A DNA stretch of 64,000 nt, from assembly GCA_029338675.1 (NCBI GenBank), contig JAQYAV010000061.1:45799-109798 (forward strand), given 5' to 3'. Below the pieces are notes generated by a model, which made no database searches, was not told the origin of the DNA, and saw only the letters and a program-made list of their open reading frames with translations. Below, piece after piece: positions 9,256-19,257 of this stretch (position 1 is the stretch's first letter; each line of letters opens with the position of its first letter). A program made the translations under genes and the position numbers. The DNA is from Lachnospiraceae bacterium (GTDB taxonomy: Bacteria > Bacillota > Clostridia > Lachnospirales > Lachnospiraceae).

Positions 9256-10191
9256 CTAATATAATCTTTCATCAGTAGTTCTCTTAGCAATAGCATTAGC
9301 AATTACAATAAGAACAATACTTACGAAACTCTTGAAAATACCAGCTGCAGAACCTAATGAGTAGTCATTCTGGCTAATACCCCATTTAAGAACATAAATA
9401 TCAATTGTATCAGATACACTCTTGATTACGTCATTTCCTAATAAGTACTGTACTTCGAAACCAGCGTTAAGTACATTACCAATATTCATAAGAAGTAAAA
9501 CAATGATTGTAGGTCTAATTCCAGGCAAAGTAATATTCCAAATCTTTGCCCATCTACCAGCACCATCAACTGATGCAGCTTCATATAATGTAGTATCAAT
9601 TGCTGTTATAGCTGAAAGATAAACGATTGTATTCCAACCTGTTTCCTTCCAAACATTAGCAAATGCTACAATCCACCAGAAATATTCTTTGTGTGAAAAG
9701 AATTCAATACTCTTATCAATAAAACCAAACTTTAATAAAACTTCGTTTACAATACCTGTAGAAGATAAAGCATCATGTAAAATTGCTGTAACAATAATCC
9801 ATGACAAGAAGTGAGGTAAATAAGAAATTGTCTGAACACCCTTCTTGAAAAGAACATTCTTTACTTCATTAAGTAAAATAGCAAATACAATTGCCATAAT
9901 AAATGTAGTTACAAGGTTTAATACACCCATTGCAAGTGTATTTCTAATAACACGAAGAAATGTTGCATCTTCAAATAAGAACTTAAACTTAGCAAGACCT
10001 ACAAAATCAGAATGTAAGAATCCTTTTCTAGGTTTATAGTTCTGGAACGCCATGATCCATCCTCCAACTGGAAGATAGTAAAAAATAAATCCATATATTA
10101 CAAAAAGTATAGACCAAAAAATGAGAACTCTCTGGCGTTTAAGCTCTCTCATGTTAATTTTGGGTTTATAAATATTTGATTTCTTAGCCAT
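9256..10191 (-). CDS. Carbohydrate ABC transporter permease, LplB/YteP type
   Basis: Second membrane subunit of the same importer. The 311 residues include membrane segments near 30-50, 90-115, 125-150, 180-200, 230-255 and 285-303. The EAA loop is EAASVDGAGRWAKIWNITLPG. The N terminus KRQRVLIFWSILFVIYGFIFYYLPVGGWIMAF matches the LplB family, whose members carry this long first loop. It is translated from ATG 10191 and is separated from the lipoprotein gene by a 216-base spacer with three hairpins. Confidence 0.93.
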   Translation of the reverse strand: MAKKSNIYKPKINMRELKRQRVLIFWSILFVIYGFIFYYLPVGGWIMAFQNYKPRKGFLHSDFVGLAKFKFLFEDATFLRVIRNTLAMGVLNLVTTFIMAIVFAILLNEVKNVLFKKGVQTISYLPHFLSWIIVTAILHDALSSTGIVNEVLLKFGFIDKSIEFFSHKEYFWWIVAFANVWKETGWNTIVYLSAITAIDTTLYEAASVDGAGRWAKIWNITLPGIRPTIIVLLLMNIGNVLNAGFEVQYLLGNDVIKSVSDTIDIYVLKWGISQNDYSLGSAAGIFKSFVSIVLIVIANAIAKRTTDERLY

Positions 10192-10273
10192 TTTTACTCC
10201 TTCTTACATATGTATATGTTTTTTTATTTTACGATAAACGTAATAAATAATGTCTTACTATGATTATAATCAC

Positions 10274-10298
10274 AAAAGCTTTCACCGAGAAAACTTTT
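10274..10298 (-). other. Intercistronic hairpin proximal to the permease gene
   Basis: AAAAGCTTTC and GAAAACTTTT form a 10-base stem with one mismatch and the loop ACCGA. It is the third of three hairpins between the lipoprotein and permease genes. Closer to the permease start, TTACG-N5-CGTAA at 10229-10243 adds a further small dyad. Confidence 0.5.
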
Positions 10299-10312
10299 AT
10301 AATAAGTGTATT

Positions 10313-10360
10313 TATTTTATGTAATAGGAAATCCGAAGAACTTTCCTATTACATAAAATA
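10313..10360 (-). other. Strong 19-base hairpin between lipoprotein and permease genes
   Basis: Positions 10313-10331 and 10342-10360 are perfect complements around a 10-base loop. The stem is long and no clear T-run follows on the minus strand. This is the place where many sugar operons carry a 3'-end stabiliser or partial terminator that gives more binding protein than permease; that role is inferred. Confidence 0.75.
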
Positions 10361-10361
10361 T

Positions 10362-10393
10362 GCAGCCACAGTCAATAACTTAACTATGGCTGC
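10362..10393 (-). terminator. Possible partial terminator after the lipoprotein gene
   Basis: GCAGCCA (10387-10393 read on the minus strand) pairs with TGGCTGC (10362-10368), extended by TAGT/ACT. A weak T-rich run (ATATTTTAT) follows. It begins 15 bases after the lipoprotein stop codon. It is probably leaky, since the permease genes have no clear promoter of their own. Confidence 0.5.
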
Positions 10394-10407
10394 TAAAAAG
10401 AGAAATC

Positions 10408-12153
10408 TTACTTAGAGTATGCCTCTATTCTTCTCTCTAATTCTTCCTGCATTTCAGCAATGAAATCTTCTGGCTTACACTTACTATAAGCATCCATATA
10501 CTCAGTCCACTTAGCTTCGAAATCATCAGCCATTACAACCTGTGGTAACCACTCATGCTTAGTCTCGCCCATCTTCTGCCAAGCCATACCACCTGGAGTC
10601 TCAGTAGTCATATTGTTAGAATATGAATACATTGGGAACCAGATACCATGCTTATCAGTTGATCCAATCAACTGTGGATAAGTCTTAACACCATAAGCTT
10701 CGAAACACTTCTTAACTGGCTCAGCTAAGCTCTCATAGAATTCTGATGTCTGATCACCAGGGATAACAGCATTCTTACCATCACTTAAAGTACCATGTGA
10801 GTAACTTGGGAAGTAAGAATATGTACACATATGATCTGCCTTATAAGTTGTGTCAGCAGCTTTGTTTCTCATTTCTTCTGTACGGTAGAATACACCGTTC
10901 TCATCTACGTTGTAATCAACGCCTTCAACACCCCAAAATCTAAGAACCTGCATTTCCTCTGAAAGCAAAGTATCAATGAACTGGAATGCTTTATCAACAT
11001 CCTTACAATCTACAGTGATTGCAATACCTGATGAGTTATTAAGAGTACCACCCTCAGTATGCCACTGATTTTCCATACCCTTTTCAATTGTAAGACCAAG
11101 TGGAACGTAGTTACATCCCTTCTCGTCTAATCCCTGCTGCTTAAATACATCGTTTACAGTGAATGCGAAATCCCACCACTGATCAATCATACCAAGTACA
11201 GCACCAGTTGAAAGTTTAGCAATATACTCATCATAAGTCTGAGTAAATGACTGTGGATCTACGATACCAGCTTTGTACTCCTCGTTAAGCTTCTGGAAGT
11301 ACTTCTTAGCTGTTGGAGTAGTATTGTAGTCGATAACTGTTTCAGTCTTAGGATCTACAATAACAGAACCATCATTTGGATATCCATCAAGGAACTCTGG
11401 AGCGTTCTCAAGACAGAAGTATCTCCAATCCTCACAAAGAATTGTGTATGGAATAATCTGAGTACCATCTTCCATTGTTGGATTAGCCTTAGCATAATCT
11501 CTTAATAAATCGAAGTACTCATCCATAGTCTCGATCTTTGGATAGTTAGCCCACTCAAGAACTCTAACCTGAATCCAGAATGCTTCATCATTATGAGTAG
11601 TTGTTGAGTCCTCATTTAAGATGTGCCAGAATGGATTCATCCAATAAATGTGGCCATCCTCACGACGGAACTTTTCCCAATCCTCACCATAGTAATTCTT
11701 AATGTTAGGATATTTATCAATATAATCATCCCAAGCAATAAGAGCACCTGCGTCATAAAGAGCAGACATACTATCTGATGCATTAATGAAATCTGGGTAC
11801 TCACCACCAGCGATGATTGTACCTACTGCTTCTGACTCAGTCTGACCTGCAAGCCAAGTTTCCTTAACTCTTACACCAGTCTTCTTAGCAATAATCTCCT
11901 GGATTTCATTTCCATCATTGATTTCAGAACCAGGTACTGCAAAGAATGCTGTAAAATCTACGATTTCATCATCTGAGTACTCGCCCTGTGCTGAAGCATT
12001 TGAGCCTGTACTATCCTCTCCATCTGCATTATTTGCAGTAGCTGTAGTTCCAGCCTCAGTTGTTTTCTCTTTTTTCTCACTTCCACAACCACTTACCATA
12101 CCAGCAGTTAAAGTTGCAGCAGCAAGAAGTGCTACTAATCTTTTGATTTTCAC
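10408..12153 (-). CDS. Extracellular sugar-binding lipoprotein, LplA/YtcQ type
   Basis: Captures an oligosaccharide for the adjacent permeases. The 581 residues open with a lipoprotein signal: positive MKIKRLVALL, hydrophobic core, lipobox AGMVSGC with the modified Cys at about residue 23. An acidic/Thr-rich linker follows to about residue 65, then a large solute-binding domain of family 1 type with many Trp (for example GGTLNNSSGIAITVDCKDVDKAFQFID). The start is GTG 12153 behind GAGGAG. Large size and no local ATPase are typical of the Lpl/Ytc systems tied to YesMN regulators. Candidate substrates are pectin- or hemicellulose-derived; the sequence alone does not decide. Confidence 0.93.
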   Translation of the reverse strand: MKIKRLVALLAAATLTAGMVSGCGSEKKEKTTEAGTTATANNADGEDSTGSNASAQGEYSDDEIVDFTAFFAVPGSEINDGNEIQEIIAKKTGVRVKETWLAGQTESEAVGTIIAGGEYPDFINASDSMSALYDAGALIAWDDYIDKYPNIKNYYGEDWEKFRREDGHIYWMNPFWHILNEDSTTTHNDEAFWIQVRVLEWANYPKIETMDEYFDLLRDYAKANPTMEDGTQIIPYTILCEDWRYFCLENAPEFLDGYPNDGSVIVDPKTETVIDYNTTPTAKKYFQKLNEEYKAGIVDPQSFTQTYDEYIAKLSTGAVLGMIDQWWDFAFTVNDVFKQQGLDEKGCNYVPLGLTIEKGMENQWHTEGGTLNNSSGIAITVDCKDVDKAFQFIDTLLSEEMQVLRFWGVEGVDYNVDENGVFYRTEEMRNKAADTTYKADHMCTYSYFPSYSHGTLSDGKNAVIPGDQTSEFYESLAEPVKKCFEAYGVKTYPQLIGSTDKHGIWFPMYSYSNNMTTETPGGMAWQKMGETKHEWLPQVVMADDFEAKWTEYMDAYSKCKPEDFIAEMQEELERRIEAYSK

Positions 12154-12189
12154 TTTCTCTATCTCCTCTCATATTTTTAGGATAAACAT

Positions 12190-12263
12190 ATTATAGTATA
12201 TAATTGTGAATAAATAAACCGATAAACTATATATATTTTACCGATAAATTATAGATTTTACCG
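12190..12263 (-). promoter_or_regulatory. Activator-type promoter with three CGGT repeats upstream of the lipoprotein gene
   Basis: On the minus strand a consensus -10 box TATAAT lies at 12190-12195, but the -35 position is a poor TTTATT. Upstream, CGGT occurs three times in direct orientation: ACCG on the plus strand at 12260-12263, 12240-12243 and 12218-12221, spaced 20 and 22 bases apart. The two proximal copies extend to TTTATCGGT and all are embedded in near-identical A/T sequence. Spacing of about two helical turns next to a weak -35 fits an AraC-type activator; the YesN-like gene ends 15 bases away. Confidence 0.6.
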
Positions 12264-12277
12264 TTTTTTTATGAATT

Positions 12278-13876
12278 TTATTCAACTCCTCGCCTATATT
12301 TTGCTGGTGGACACCCCTTTTTTTCGGTAAATTTACTAATAAAGTAATCTATATCTTTATAACCAACTTCTTCAGATATTGCTACAATTTTTTTATCAGT
12401 GTGCAATAATTCATATGCAGCTTTATCAATTCTGTACTCACATAAATAATCCTTAAAGGATATTCCATATTTTTTCCTAAAGATTTGTCCTAGATATGAA
12501 CTATTAATAAAGTACTTTTTGCTTAATTCTCGTAACGTTAGATTACTTGCATAGTTTTCATGAATTTCTTTTTCTATGTCACTCAATACCCCACGTGATA
12601 CTTTTTTTCTCAACTGTATTATATATTCTGCATACTCGTTTGCAAATTTAAGAAAATGATCTTTTCCACCTCTGTTAATTCCATCTTCAAAAGTATTTTC
12701 ACTAATATATTGCATAACTTCTTCCTGGTTTACTGTTTCATCCTGCTCAACAGCTAAATAAATCAATCTGTAAAGCAAATAATTCATGTTTATTGACATA
12801 TTCTTTTGATTAAAACCAATCTTTTCCATTTCATTGAACAATAGTTCAACATTTTGTTTTATTTTATCCTTGTCATTTATTGCTATTGATTTAATTAAAT
12901 TTTCTAAGCTATCCGTGCATAGGACAGCGCCTTCTGTACTATTGTTTAATACTTCATCTTCATATACGTATATATACTTTTCATCAAAGAAACCAATAAA
13001 TGATCTCATCATAAATGTACTACTATAAGAACGATGAATTTTATTTAAATTATCAACTTCTTTTCCAACAACTAAGGATACCGGATATATATTTTCTTGA
13101 TTAATTAATTTTATTTTTTCTTCATCACTATTTTCTCTACATATTATATCTTGATAACACAACATATTACTAGATATAACAAAGCCTAGTTCATATTCAT
13201 TTTCCGATAAAGATGTATCTAATACAAAGCATTGCTCACATTCTGGAAACTCATTGATTAACCTTTCTTTAAGCTTTTTAAGTCCGTTTTTAATTTCTTC
13301 ATCATCCATATCTTTCATTTTACCTATATCCATAGGATAAACATTTACATATCTATATGAAGGAGCATCAACCAACTTTTCTATACTATTATTAATTTGC
13401 TTAAGTGTTTCATCATTATATTTTCCGTTCAAAAGTGCCCTTATACTATGCTCAATAAAATTTTTTTCAATCTCTTTATTTTTTACTTCTTCATTTCTTG
13501 CTATATTTTTTTCTAATGCTATTCTACGAACTATTTCAAGCAATTCTTCTTGTTGAACTGGCTTTAGAATATAATCGGTGCAATTTGATCTCAACGCTCT
13601 TTGCACATAGTCAAATTTATCAAATCCACTTAATATTACAAAAAATGTATCTTTATTAATTTTTCTGACTTCTTCTAATAATTCAAGACCGTTCATAACA
13701 GGCATCTGAATATCAGCTATAATCAAATCAACAGGATTCTCCTTAACATATTCAAGAGCCTGTAATCCATTATATGCTGTATAAACAACTTCATATCCTT
13801 CTTTATTCCATTCAATTATTTCTCCAAGACCAAGAGCGATAAACGGCTCGTCATCAACAATCAATACTTTTAACAT
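12278..13876 (-). CDS. AraC-type response regulator, YesN-like
   Basis: DNA-binding half of the two-component system with the neighbouring kinase. The receiver domain spans residues 1-120: LIVDDEP acidic pocket, phospho-acceptor Asp in DLIIADIQMPVMNG, and the conserved Lys in YILKPVQ. A poorly conserved middle region follows, and the last 100 residues form an AraC HTH pair (LRELSKKYFINSSYLGQIFRKK, then VGYKDIDYFISKFTEKKG). I chose ATG 13876, nine bases after AGAGG; a TTG at 13885 is too close to that site. It overlaps the kinase gene by 23 bases, so translation is probably coupled. It likely activates the transporter genes downstream. Confidence 0.93.
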   Translation of the reverse strand: MLKVLIVDDEPFIALGLGEIIEWNKEGYEVVYTAYNGLQALEYVKENPVDLIIADIQMPVMNGLELLEEVRKINKDTFFVILSGFDKFDYVQRALRSNCTDYILKPVQQEELLEIVRRIALEKNIARNEEVKNKEIEKNFIEHSIRALLNGKYNDETLKQINNSIEKLVDAPSYRYVNVYPMDIGKMKDMDDEEIKNGLKKLKERLINEFPECEQCFVLDTSLSENEYELGFVISSNMLCYQDIICRENSDEEKIKLINQENIYPVSLVVGKEVDNLNKIHRSYSSTFMMRSFIGFFDEKYIYVYEDEVLNNSTEGAVLCTDSLENLIKSIAINDKDKIKQNVELLFNEMEKIGFNQKNMSINMNYLLYRLIYLAVEQDETVNQEEVMQYISENTFEDGINRGGKDHFLKFANEYAEYIIQLRKKVSRGVLSDIEKEIHENYASNLTLRELSKKYFINSSYLGQIFRKKYGISFKDYLCEYRIDKAAYELLHTDKKIVAISEEVGYKDIDYFISKFTEKKGCPPAKYRRGVE

Positions 13877-15644
13877 TGAATTCAACCTCTTCTCTAGTTA
13901 ATTTAATAATTGGAATCTGCAGTGCCAAATATGTACCAACACCTTTTTCACTTTCGATTGTGAATTTAACTTTATAATCTGTAATCATATTTAATCTCAA
14001 GCATGCATTAACAATTCCAATATGATTGCTATTTTTCACCATATCGATAGTACTATTTTCCATTTTATATTTTAGTTCTTCAACCTGTTTTTCATCCATT
14101 CCACTTCCAGTATCTTCTACTTCAAGAAAAAGAGACTGTTCAAATTTAAACACTCTAACATAAATCTTGCATACTCCTGCTTTATTCTCCATGCCATGCA
14201 CACAAGCATTTTCAACAAAGGTTACAAGTGTTAATTTAGGTAAATAAAAGCTAAGGCAATTGGGTTCAACAAATATTTCAAAATCAAGTCGATCTCCAAA
14301 TCTATATTTCTGAAGCTCTAGGTAATTCTCAATGAACTTCATTTCATCACTTACAAGTGATAAATCATTTTTCCATTCAACATTCTTTCTAACTAATACA
14401 GATAATTTTGCAATCATGTCTGCTGTTTCTTTTTCTTTTTTCAATACACTATGCATTCTAATACTTTCAAGAGTATTAAACAAGAAATGGGGATTAATTT
14501 GACTTTGTAAAGCAAGCAATTCTGCATTTTGTCTTGCTAAATCTATTTCTTGTTTTTCCATCTTGTCTTTATAAACAGTTTTAATCAACTCGTTTGACTT
14601 ATTGACCATTCGATTATAGTTTCTCATCAGGTTAGCAATTTCATCGTTACCTTCTACATCATTTACAACCTTTAAGTTATTAATATCTACATCACTAAAT
14701 GAATCATTTAACTTCTTCATTCTTTGAGAAATTGATTCATTTATAAGTTGTACTAATAATATAGGAAGCATAATATTAATTGAAACCATAAAAAAAATCA
14801 AAAGAGCACGATCCTTAAGAATCGGTACGATTGGATATTCTGTTTTAAGTACAATAACAGATAATGGCATACCGAACATTTCTTTATCAATTTTGTATCC
14901 TATTTCTTCGTCCCCCTTCAATAGTTCAAAAGGTGCATTATATTCATTATATCCTACATTAGAATATAAAATTTTATCTCCACTGCATACATATATCGGA
15001 TATGATGAATTCTTATTTGTTAAATCTGATACAACTGAACTATAGTTAATATCACATTTTACATACTTTTCAAAGCTTGGATTTTTGAAATAGTTTAATT
15101 TTCTAATATACGATATCTGTCGACGCGGTGTGCTATAAACCTTCTTATTATCCAAGTAATAAAATGATAAAATTGCATTTTTATCTTTCTGGCGAACTGT
15201 TTTCATCCATTCCTCATTTTCAAATGTATCAATCCCAAGAAAGCTACCACCTGAAATCATAGTTAAGTTATTAGTACAAAATGAAACTGCTGTATTTCTC
15301 ATATTAAAACCTATAATCATTCCGTTTAAAAATTTACGAGACTCTAGGTAATACCCTGTTTTTGTTCCAAATTTTGTTTCCAAAAACTCATTAACTGTTT
15401 TATTAATGTAAATTTTACTAGCCAAATTTGTTGCATCTGTAATCTTATTTTCCAAATCATAAAAGGTTGATTCAGCAACTGCTTTTTGTTCCATTTTAAT
15501 TTTATCTTTTTCTTCATTTGCAACAATACAAAATATAAGGCTATCAGTTATAATAAGTGGTAAAATCACGCAGCCAATATAAATAATAAGTAATTTTTTT
15601 TTCAAGCTAAAATTATTTAACTTTTTAAGAATATGCTTTCTCAC
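13854..15644 (-). CDS. Sensor histidine kinase, YesM-like
   Basis: Membrane sensor that phosphorylates the YesN-like regulator. The 596 residues have a first membrane helix near 18-40, an extracellular sensor region of about 230 residues, a second helix near 275-300, a HAMP-like stretch, then the His_kinase core QSQINPHFLFNTLESIR with the phospho-acceptor His, and an ATPase domain with LVTFVENACVHG and DTGSGMDEKQ. This domain order is diagnostic of the LytS/YesM class. The signal sensed is unknown; position suggests the sugar handled by the linked transporter. Confidence 0.93.
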   Translation of the reverse strand: MRKHILKKLNNFSLKKKLLIIYIGCVILPLIITDSLIFCIVANEEKDKIKMEQKAVAESTFYDLENKITDATNLASKIYINKTVNEFLETKFGTKTGYYLESRKFLNGMIIGFNMRNTAVSFCTNNLTMISGGSFLGIDTFENEEWMKTVRQKDKNAILSFYYLDNKKVYSTPRRQISYIRKLNYFKNPSFEKYVKCDINYSSVVSDLTNKNSSYPIYVCSGDKILYSNVGYNEYNAPFELLKGDEEIGYKIDKEMFGMPLSVIVLKTEYPIVPILKDRALLIFFMVSINIMLPILLVQLINESISQRMKKLNDSFSDVDINNLKVVNDVEGNDEIANLMRNYNRMVNKSNELIKTVYKDKMEKQEIDLARQNAELLALQSQINPHFLFNTLESIRMHSVLKKEKETADMIAKLSVLVRKNVEWKNDLSLVSDEMKFIENYLELQKYRFGDRLDFEIFVEPNCLSFYLPKLTLVTFVENACVHGMENKAGVCKIYVRVFKFEQSLFLEVEDTGSGMDEKQVEELKYKMENSTIDMVKNSNHIGIVNACLRLNMITDYKVKFTIESEKGVGTYLALQIPIIKLTREEVEFNVKSIDC

Positions 15645-15716
15645 TTTTTCTTCCTTAATATATTATAAAATGTAAAATTATTTAGAAATTTATTATACAC
15701 AAGCAATTTTTATATG

Positions 15717-17438
15717 TCAATTTAAGCAAAGTGCTCCCCAACCAACCTTTTTGTCTGGATAGTTAATGATTCCATACAACGGTTTTGCATTATTTATTAT
15801 TACAGACTTTAATCGTTCTCCATATAAAAAATAGTCATTTCCTTGAACAATTCCATATTCTAAAAGTCTTGCTATTTCCCCTGTAACATACGGTGTTGCA
15901 AAAGATGTACCTGTATAATAATTATATATTCCATTTTGATCAACAGATAATACATCTACTCCAGGGGCAACTATATCTGGCTTAACTATATTATCCAAAG
16001 TATATCCTCTTCCTGAAAATGTTGCATATGTATTTGTTCTATAATTATATGCACCAACAGTAATTACATTATTCGCTGTAGACGGAATGGTAAGAGTATT
16101 ATCTAAATTCGGAGTTTCAAATTGTACATTTCCAGATAATTCACCTTCAACAGGTAACCACATATTAATTATTGTTTCAACAGAGGTTGGATTTTCAAAA
16201 ATAATTTCATATACGCCTTCTTGTAAATACTCTTTTGCTGATACTATAGACACAAACATTCCGAATCGAAAATTATATGGTGTCGGATTATTAGCTACTA
16301 CTGTTATAACCATATCATTTTCATAGTAGTTTTCATTTTTGTTTAATGTAGTAAATGGACCAATTTTGTTACCATTTGGCATTATCAATGTAAATTTAAT
16401 TAAAGGATTATTTCTTCTCCAAATTTGTATATTAAAACTATAATTGTTTTCTCCAACAATAATTGATGTTCTTTCTGTAGCATATGGATTAACAGTTATT
16501 ATATTATGCTTTGATGTGTTTGCATCATTTCCACTTCCAACTGCTATACCACATTTTGCAAACTCACTAACTGTGTCGATATATTTTTCTAACACAGTAT
16601 TTCCTGCATGGTCACCATAATTATTTCCATAACTTAAGTTGATTGCCATGGGCACATTTTCAATTATAGAAATTCTAATACAATAATCTATTGCCATCAT
16701 AAGAGATGCAGTTGTATTAATTTCTTGTTTTCTACTTAATTTTACTATAACTAATTTAGACTCATATGCACAAGAAATAGCTATTGCAGCAACTGCTGTT
16801 CCATGTCCTGAAGGATCAAAAGAATTTATTTTTTCATTTGATGCATCGTTTTGTTTTCCTATATATTCATTAATTTCATTTTCATTATAAAGGGTTCCAA
16901 ATCTATATCCACTGGGCGGAATTCCGTCAACATCTTGATCCCATATTTTATATATTTTTGTTTTACTATTATTAATAAATATTTTGTTATATATATCAAT
17001 TCCTGAATCAATAACAGCAATATATACCCCTTTACCATTTCGTTTTATTTGGCCATTGTTCAGTGTACATACATTATTACATAATCTTCTGTCATATTCT
17101 TGTAATTGTAATATACTCGTTTTATCTATATATAATATACCTTTATATTTTAGCAAACTATATATATCTTTTTCGTTTATCCATATTATGTAAAATCCAC
17201 CTAATAATTCAACATACTCAAACAATAACTCTTGAGCAACAATAGATATTTCGCCAATATATCTAATAATTAATTCCCAAGTATTAGTCTTATCATCTAT
17301 TCCAGCATTTAGTTCTTTGTTTTTCTTTCTAATTGCTTCATCAACAATCAATGCTGCTTGCAAACTAAGTCCAACATTATCAATTACATCGATTTCATCA
17401 TATTCATCTATTATATTTAATTTCTTAATTGCATCCAT
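15717..17438 (-). CDS. Subtilase (S8) peptidase, Csp-like
   Basis: Serine protease with an intact triad: Asp in VIDSGID (about residue 144), His in GHGTAVAA (about 212), Ser in GTSFATP (about 512); SGNDA holds the oxyanion Asn. The 573 residues carry no signal peptide. An N-terminal region of about 120 residues resembles the prodomain of clostridial Csp germination proteases, and a long insertion (about residues 330-470), probably the jelly-roll domain of that family, separates His from Ser. Csp proteins activate the cortex hydrolase SleC. This one is next to, but divergent from, spoIIGA-sigE, which suits a spore role, though not proof. It begins at ATG 17438. Confidence 0.85.
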   Translation of the reverse strand: MDAIKKLNIIDEYDEIDVIDNVGLSLQAALIVDEAIRKKNKELNAGIDDKTNTWELIIRYIGEISIVAQELLFEYVELLGGFYIIWINEKDIYSLLKYKGILYIDKTSILQLQEYDRRLCNNVCTLNNGQIKRNGKGVYIAVIDSGIDIYNKIFINNSKTKIYKIWDQDVDGIPPSGYRFGTLYNENEINEYIGKQNDASNEKINSFDPSGHGTAVAAIAISCAYESKLVIVKLSRKQEINTTASLMMAIDYCIRISIIENVPMAINLSYGNNYGDHAGNTVLEKYIDTVSEFAKCGIAVGSGNDANTSKHNIITVNPYATERTSIIVGENNYSFNIQIWRRNNPLIKFTLIMPNGNKIGPFTTLNKNENYYENDMVITVVANNPTPYNFRFGMFVSIVSAKEYLQEGVYEIIFENPTSVETIINMWLPVEGELSGNVQFETPNLDNTLTIPSTANNVITVGAYNYRTNTYATFSGRGYTLDNIVKPDIVAPGVDVLSVDQNGIYNYYTGTSFATPYVTGEIARLLEYGIVQGNDYFLYGERLKSVIINNAKPLYGIINYPDKKVGWGALCLN

Positions 17439-17576
17439 GCATACTTACTTTATCATTGTCGATATAAGACGAAACAAAATCTATTCCAATAAACATTTTA
17501 CGACGCAAAAAACAAAATAACATTTATATAATTTATACAAAGATAAACATTGTTAACAATATAAAAGGAGGTGAAA

Positions 17577-18431
17577 ATGGATCTAATAGTCTATCCAGAC
17601 ATAGTGTTTTTATGCAATGCACTAATTAACATATTAACAATGTTCTGCATTTCAAATATTTATTGTAATAAATCATTTTATAAATGTATTATATGTGGGA
17701 TTATTTTAAGTCTAATATCCACAACAACCTATATTTTATTTTTTAATACAAATATATTTATTTACAAAATAATATATGCAACAACTTATGTATTATTTAT
17801 ATGTTGTTATTTTAAAATTTTCTATTTAAGAAAAATACTATTTATATCACTTATTTGTTTTTATTTCTTTGCAATAGTATATGGAATTAGTACTGTATTT
17901 AGCATCAAACAACAATATGTAAACTATGTAATTATCACTATATTCATAATTTATTTGTTACGGAAAATAAAATTATACAAACAAAAAAATACATACAACT
18001 TGATTTATCATGAATGTTTACTAAAAATTAAAAACAAAACAATACAGACAACAACATTAACAGATACAGGAAACACACTTATTACACCATTTTCAAAAGA
18101 ACCAGTAATAATTCTTGATCCATGTATTTTATGCAAATTTATTCCACGTCAAATTATTGATGAATACGTTAAAACAAACTATTTTGATTACAAAAAAGCA
18201 AATGAACTTACAAAGATTTATTTCTTTCCACTTCCATACAAAACTATCTCAAATAATTTTAATTTGCTACCAGTTTTTAAAATCAATAATTTTATTATTC
18301 CAAACTGCAATATAAACTCAACAAATCTTTACGCAGGAATAAGTAAAACTTGTTTATCAAAAAAACATACTTATAATTCAATAATTGGTCTAAATGTATT
18401 AACACAAAAGGAGGATAATTCAAATGATTAG
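17577..18431 (+). CDS. spoIIGA: Sigma-E processing peptidase SpoIIGA
   Basis: Membrane-bound aspartic protease that removes the pro-peptide of sigma-E in the mother cell. About 285 residues: five hydrophobic segments in the first 130, then a soluble domain with the catalytic motif [12 protein letters not shown]. The C terminus has SIIGLNVL, where the family keeps its conserved end. I chose ATG 17577 after AAGGAGG; a GTG at 17571 overlaps that site. The gene overlaps sigE by 8 bases, the usual spoIIGA-sigE pair. One ATTGTCGA at about 17455 resembles a Spo0A box, but this is weak. Confidence 0.93.
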   Translation: MDLIVYPDIVFLCNALINILTMFCISNIYCNKSFYKCIICGIILSLISTTTYILFFNTNIFIYKIIYATTYVLFICCYFKIFYLRKILFISLICFYFFAIVYGISTVFSIKQQYVNYVIITIFIIYLLRKIKLYKQKNTYNLIYHECLLKIKNKTIQTTTLTDTGNTLITPFSKEPVIILDPCILCKFIPRQIIDEYVKTNYFDYKKANELTKIYFFPLPYKTISNNFNLLPVFKINNFIIPNCNINSTNLYAGISKTCLSKKHTYNSIIGLNVLTQKEDNSND

Positions 18432-19152
18432 TATAATTAGTAATAAATATGTTAAATTCAATATAAAAAACTTTGCAAGTTATTTGTTATTTCCAAAAAA
18501 CGAAGTTCACTATATAGGAGGTGCAGAAATTCTTCCCCCACCACTTTCAGCAGATGAAGAAACTGAAATGATTGAACAACTTGAATCTAATGATATTTCT
18601 GTTAAAAGAACTCTAATTGAACATAATTTACGTTTAGTAGTTTATATTGCAAAAAAATTTGATAATACAGGAGTAGGTGTAGAAGACCTAATTTCTATAG
18701 GAACAATAGGTTTAATTAAAGCAATAAACACCTTTAATCCAACTAAAAACATTAAACTTGCCACGTATGCTAGCAGATGCATTGAAAACGAAATACTAAT
18801 GCATCTAAGAAAAAATTCTAGAACAAGAATTGAAATTTCAATAGACGAACCATTAAATGTTGATTGGGATGGTAACGAATTACTTCTCTCTGACATACTA
18901 GGAACTGAAGAAGACATTATATCCAAAGACATAGAAGAAGAAATCGACAAAAAACTACTTAAGCAGGCTATGCATATACTCACTAAAAGAGAAAGAACAA
19001 TTATCGAATTAAGATTTGGACTAGGAAGAAACGATGAAGAAATGACTCAAAAAGAGGTTGCCGATTTACTAGGGATATCTCAATCATACATATCACGATT
19101 AGAAAAGAAAATTATCAAACGGCTAAAAAAAGAAATGGTTCGTTTGAGTTAA
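18424..19152 (+). CDS. sigE: Sporulation sigma factor sigma-E precursor
   Basis: Directs early mother-cell transcription after cleavage by SpoIIGA. The 242 residues start with the pro-region (about 30 residues, up to [15 protein letters not shown]). Region 2 follows ([35 protein letters not shown], core and -10 recognition) and region 4 is at the C terminus ([27 protein letters not shown]). Length and sequence match SigE. The start ATG lies inside the last codons of spoIIGA, behind AAAGGAGG. In many Clostridia and Bacilli sigG comes next; here a tRNA gene does. Confidence 0.96.
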   Translation: MISIISNKYVKFNIKNFASYLLFPKNEVHYIGGAEILPPPLSADEETEMIEQLESNDISVKRTLIEHNLRLVVYIAKKFDNTGVGVEDLISIGTIGLIKAINTFNPTKNIKLATYASRCIENEILMHLRKNSRTRIEISIDEPLNVDWDGNELLLSDILGTEEDIISKDIEEEIDKKLLKQAMHILTKRERTIIELRFGLGRNDEEMTQKEVADLLGISQSYISRLEKKIIKRLKKEMVRLS

Positions 19153-19165
19153 ATATTAAGAACAA

Positions 19166-19197
19166 TAATTGATTTGTCATTGTATTAAAATCAATTA
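19166..19197 (+). terminator. Hairpin downstream of sigE, weak terminator
   Basis: TAATTGATTT and AAATCAATTA form a perfect 10-base stem with a 12-base loop, 14 bases past the sigE stop. Only a broken T-run follows (CTAGTTTAT), so termination may be incomplete. Confidence 0.5.
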
Positions 19198-19257
19198 TCT
19201 AGTTTATACACAAATTTAATTATTGTAGTTATATGTAATATTAATAATTTGTTTATA

